Virus record (IMG/VR): IMGVR_UViG_3300042453_003962 | Location: 1 to 34,738 of that record | Length of the DNA stretch: 34,738 nt | Source: a virus | Direction: 5' to 3' (one strand) | Part shown: one piece after another, positions 32,366-34,738 of the stretch | Position numbering within the stretch: the first letter of the stretch is position 1 | Layout of the letters: every line of letters begins with the position of its first letter | Notes under the pieces: model-generated | Seen by the model: only the letters and a program-made list of their open reading frames with translations | The model's database searches: none | Told to the model about the DNA's origin: nothing | Program-made: the position numbers and the translations under genes

Positions 32366-33564
32366 ATAAAAAACTTGGTTATTATACTGTTGGTAAAAAA
32401 GAGTTGGAATCAAAAATTCATGCGTGTATCTTTGCAACGCATATTGCCAACAATGTCAAGGAAAATGTAGATCCTCTTAGTCTTGTCAAATGGCATTTCA
32501 ACGAAGATATTTTTTCCAATTATAACTGGCTTCAAGAACCCGAAGCGACATTGGATCAACTTTACAATAAACGAGCAAGAGAACTTCGTGAAAAATATGA
32601 CTATATCATAATTAGTTATAGTGGCGGAGCAGATAGTCATAATGTTGTAATGTCTTTTCTTCGTCAAAACCTTCATATAGATGAAATTATCGTAAATTGT
32701 TTGGACAAAGGAAATGAAAAATTTGCTGTAATTGATCCTAATGTTACTGATGCAAAATATGCACATGCATCGGAACATAAGCTGCAGGCAATTCCAAGAA
32801 TAAAAGAAATACAAGCAATTGCTCCACAGACAAAGATTAGTGTCTATGATATGACGGATCATTTGTTTGATTCATTTGCCAATTCTGAAGAAAATTGGTT
32901 TTTGAAAATGCGTGAGGAACTTAATCCTGTTGATGTTACGAGATACAATTATATTCATTTTTCAGACTTTAGAAAAAGAGTTGACAAAGATAAAAAGATT
33001 GCAGTTGTAATGGGGATTGATAAACCAAAAGTTGTTATTGATGATACTAATGACTTTGTTTACTTAAGGTTTTCAGATAGATTAACAAATATATCTCCTG
33101 TTGGAGAATATATGAAAGACTATACAAATACGACGGTTGAATATTTTTATTGGAGTCCTGATGCATGTGATATGTTATGCAAGCAAGCCCATTTAATAAA
33201 AAAATGTATTGAAATTGATCCTGGTCTAAGAAACTTTTTTAGTCTTCAAACACCAAGAAATATGGTACCTGGATTTCTTAGACTTGTGAGCGAAAGGCTT
33301 CTTCGACCAATATTGTACACTACATGGAATAAGACTTGGTTTCAAGCTGATAAAGGTATTTTTGATTGGCACACGGATTTTGACACTTGGTTTATTGATG
33401 GATATGTTGATAATAGGGCAAATCTTATATGGAGAGAGGGTTTAAAACAGGTTGTCAAGCGAGCAAGACCTTTTGTTTATTCGCATGGGCAAGTATATGA
33501 TGGACTAATTAGTTATTATCACAATTATAAAATAGGCGTTTTAAGAAAATTTCATAGTACTTGA
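32362..33564 (+). CDS. PP-loop (PAPS reductase / adenine nucleotide alpha-hydrolase-like) protein
   Basis: 400 residues. A PP-loop pyrophosphatase motif SGGADS lies at 87-92 in YDYIIISYSGGADSHNVVM, with a following IDEIIVNCLDKGN strand-loop and a KIAVVMGIDKPKVVID segment (about 210-228), as in the ATP-binding HUP fold. Such enzymes adenylate substrates (PAPS reductases, tRNA thiolases, QueC, DndC, asparagine synthetases). The C-terminal ~200 residues are rich in Trp and Tyr (TTWNKTWFQADKGIFDWHTD) and fit no family I know; the CxxC motif of many tRNA-thiolating enzymes is not seen. It is late-expressed with the 157-residue protein and sits inside the fiber genes. Substrate unknown. Confidence 0.78.
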   Translation: MNKKLGYYTVGKKELESKIHACIFATHIANNVKENVDPLSLVKWHFNEDIFSNYNWLQEPEATLDQLYNKRARELREKYDYIIISYSGGADSHNVVMSFLRQNLHIDEIIVNCLDKGNEKFAVIDPNVTDAKYAHASEHKLQAIPRIKEIQAIAPQTKISVYDMTDHLFDSFANSEENWFLKMREELNPVDVTRYNYIHFSDFRKRVDKDKKIAVVMGIDKPKVVIDDTNDFVYLRFSDRLTNISPVGEYMKDYTNTTVEYFYWSPDACDMLCKQAHLIKKCIEIDPGLRNFFSLQTPRNMVPGFLRLVSERLLRPILYTTWNKTWFQADKGIFDWHTDFDTWFIDGYVDNRANLIWREGLKQVVKRARPFVYSHGQVYDGLISYYHNYKIGVLRKFHST

Positions 33565-33615
33565 TTTCAAAAAAGCGATTTGCCACTTATACTAAATAGC
33601 TAAAAAGGTAAGACA

Positions 33616-33951
33616 ATGGCATCATATGCAGAACTCATAGTAGACCAGGGTTCTACTTTTAGCACAATTCTAACCCTAACAGACGACACAACAAACTTGC
33701 CTATTAATGTTTCCGGATATTCTATCAATGCGAATATCAAGAAATCTTATTATTCAGTAAACAATACTGCCGTTTTTACATCAACAATAAATGATGCCGC
33801 AAACGGAAATGTAACGATTGCATTGTCATCTGGTGTCTCAACAAACATCAAGGCCGGAAGATATGTTTATGATGTAAAAACTACTAGTCCGGGAAGCGTG
33901 GTAACTAGAGTTATTGAGGGTATTCTTACGGTAACGCCTAAGGTATCTTAA
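33616..33951 (+). CDS. BppU-N-like baseplate/fiber protein
   Basis: 111-residue all-beta protein. It begins YAELIVDQGSTFSTILTLTD and continues GYSINANIKKSYYS, SGVSTNIKAGRYVYDVKTTS and VIEGILTVTP. This is the layout of the BppU N-terminal-like domain that anchors receptor-binding parts to baseplates in several phages. AAAAGGT precedes the ATG by about 7 bases. It opens a run of three tightly packed genes (33616, 33953, 34186) that ends with a fiber, so it may be a fiber adaptor. Family assignment is moderate. Confidence 0.7.
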   Translation: MASYAELIVDQGSTFSTILTLTDDTTNLPINVSGYSINANIKKSYYSVNNTAVFTSTINDAANGNVTIALSSGVSTNIKAGRYVYDVKTTSPGSVVTRVIEGILTVTPKVS

Positions 33952-33952
33952 A

Positions 33953-34186
33953 ATGACAATAGCTGTTAGAATTGCAGGTCCTAGTTCAACTGCGGTTAGC
34001 ATAAATTCACAAAACCAGCAAAAAGTAAGAAGCTTGACTCCAAGTGCCGTTGCAACTACAACGCTAGCAGGACTAACAGACGTTTCGATTATAGATTCAA
34101 GCAATAATAGTACTCTTGTTTACAATTCGGAAACTTTAAAATATGAAGTAAAAGCACTTCCTGTAATATTTGGTGGTACTTTCTAA
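33953..34186 (+). CDS. Small fiber-associated protein
   Basis: 77 residues starting one base after the previous stop and overlapping the next ATG by one base. The middle carries LAGLTDVSIIDSSNNSTLVY then NSETLKYEVKAL, a pattern repeated in many T4-like cyanophage fiber proteins ('LxDVxxxxxxxGxxLxYd...kWe'), where it forms small beta units. It probably works with its neighbours as a fiber or connector piece. Confidence 0.7.
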   Translation: MTIAVRIAGPSSTAVSINSQNQQKVRSLTPSAVATTTLAGLTDVSIIDSSNNSTLVYNSETLKYEVKALPVIFGGTF

Positions 34187-34738
34187 TGGCAAATACTACC
34201 ACTATTATCCTAAAAAATTCTGGAACTACTGGAAATACTCCAACTGCTGCAAATTTAGAATTTGGAGAATTAGCATTAAACTATGCCGATGGACTACTGT
34301 TCTATAAAGCAGCAAATGGTACAGTTCTTAGTATAAGTGGAAGTGGAGGCGGTGGTGGAACTGGAAATGGCTCTGCGGCGTTTGATCAAGCTAATCTCGC
34401 TTTTGCTCAGGCTAACACGGCCAACTCAACTGCTATAGCAGCATTTGCTCAAGCTAACACAGCTAATATAACTTCAGTTGCTGCTTTTGCTCAAGCTAAC
34501 ACAGCTAATATAACTTCAGTTGCTGCTTTTGCTCAAGCTAACACAGCTAATATAACTTCAGTTGCTGCTTTTGCTCAGGCTAATACTGCCAATACAACTG
34601 CCGTCGCCGCCTTTGCCAGAGCTAATGCAGCTAATTTGATTGCAAATCTTGCATTTGATAAAGCAAATACAGCAAACGTATTTGCGGTTGCAGCTTTTGC
34701 ACAAGCTAATACTGCATATTCTGGTGCTGTACTAAAGA
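34186..34738 (+). CDS. Tail fiber protein with AFAQANTAN repeats (partial, runs off the window)
   Basis: 184 codons are visible and the frame stays open to the end of the window. The N-terminus (ILKNSGTTGNTPTAANLEFG, ELALNYADGLLFYKAANG) is a typical short beta module of T4-like fiber proteins. After a glycine linker (SGSGGGGGTGNG) comes a long array of alanine/asparagine repeats, about 14 residues each: AFAQANTANITSVA and variants. Such repeats are expected to form a trimeric fiber shaft. Three repeats are identical at DNA level (34444-34569). The segment FARANAANLIANLAFDKANT is shared with the fiber at 29586. The tip is not in the window. Confidence 0.85.
   Translation, partial: MANTTTIILKNSGTTGNTPTAANLEFGELALNYADGLLFYKAANGTVLSISGSGGGGGTGNGSAAFDQANLAFAQANTANSTAIAAFAQANTANITSVAAFAQANTANITSVAAFAQANTANITSVAAFAQANTANTTAVAAFARANAANLIANLAFDKANTANVFAVAAFAQANTAYSGAVLK
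34444..34569 (+). repeat. Three perfect 42-bp tandem repeats in the fiber gene
   Basis: Copies at 34444-34485, 34486-34527 and 34528-34569 are identical base for base, each coding 14 residues. Diverged copies flank them (for example 34570-34611). Identity even at third codon positions points to recent duplication. Confidence 0.92.

Noticed and set aside
33561-33600. Sigma-70 promoter (TTGATT...TATACT) before the BppU-like gene
   Set aside because: Spacing is 21 bases, too long for a convincing promoter.
34444-34569. CRISPR-like or regulatory direct repeats
   Set aside because: The units are contiguous, in frame (42 bp = 14 codons) and encode fiber repeats, with no spacers.

Overview
This window is a stretch of a T4-superfamily myovirus genome. 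It is AT-rich and densely packed, with genes often overlapping by 1-8 bases. Gene content resembles the cyanophage/pelagiphage branch of the T4 superfamily: PstS, PhoH, a 2OG-Fe(II) oxygenase, gp5 without a lysozyme domain, gp32 without the zinc cysteines, and a DUF4815-type giant structural protein. The host is most likely an alphaproteobacterium. The phage carries a circularly permuted two-piece tmRNA gene whose tag reads ANDNYASEMALAA, and both the permutation and the ANDN start are typical of that class. This is inferred from the sequence; no species is claimed.

Region 1 (1-4441): accessory and metabolic genes. These are a secreted PstS, a small acidic protein, a minus-strand Dps, two conserved phage proteins, PhoH, a 53-residue membrane protein and a PD-(D/E)XK exonuclease. 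Region 2 (4424-4975): a consensus sigma-70 promoter, the permuted tmRNA and a small unknown ORF. Region 3 (4975-7428): a signal-anchored SleB-type endolysin candidate, then the T4-conserved block gp33 (late transcription co-activator), gp59 (helicase loader) and gp32 (single-strand binding protein), closed by a strong terminator.

Region 4 (7426-11610, minus strand): gp4 head completion, a T4-like virion protein, a tube-fold protein, gp26 tail assembly/hub protein and a 507-residue glucosaminidase protein. gp26 ends in a perfect T_TTT_TTC slippery site. A -1 shift there opens a 64-codon extension that no conventional start serves. This is the tail-assembly-chaperone frameshift arrangement of other tailed phages, lying in the canonical order tube, chaperone, tape-measure position.

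Region 5 (11611-29584, plus strand): the baseplate operon gp48, gp53, gp27, gp5, PAAR tip, an unknown, gp25, gp6, gp7, gp8, a 1521-residue DUF4815 protein, its 497-residue companion and a small coiled-coil protein. A glycine-rich 'GxGYT' beta module recurs in gp6, gp7, gp8 and the 497-residue protein. gp7 also carries a LamG/concanavalin-like domain. Region 6 (29586-34738): host-recognition genes. It holds repeat-bearing fiber proteins, a polyglycine adhesin-like protein, small fiber/baseplate proteins and a truncated fiber gene with perfect 42-bp tandem repeats. Between them sit a 2OG-Fe(II) oxygenase, an unknown protein and a PP-loop (PAPS reductase-like) protein. T4-type late promoters (NATAAATA) precede dps, gp48, gp8 and the oxygenase/PP-loop interval.
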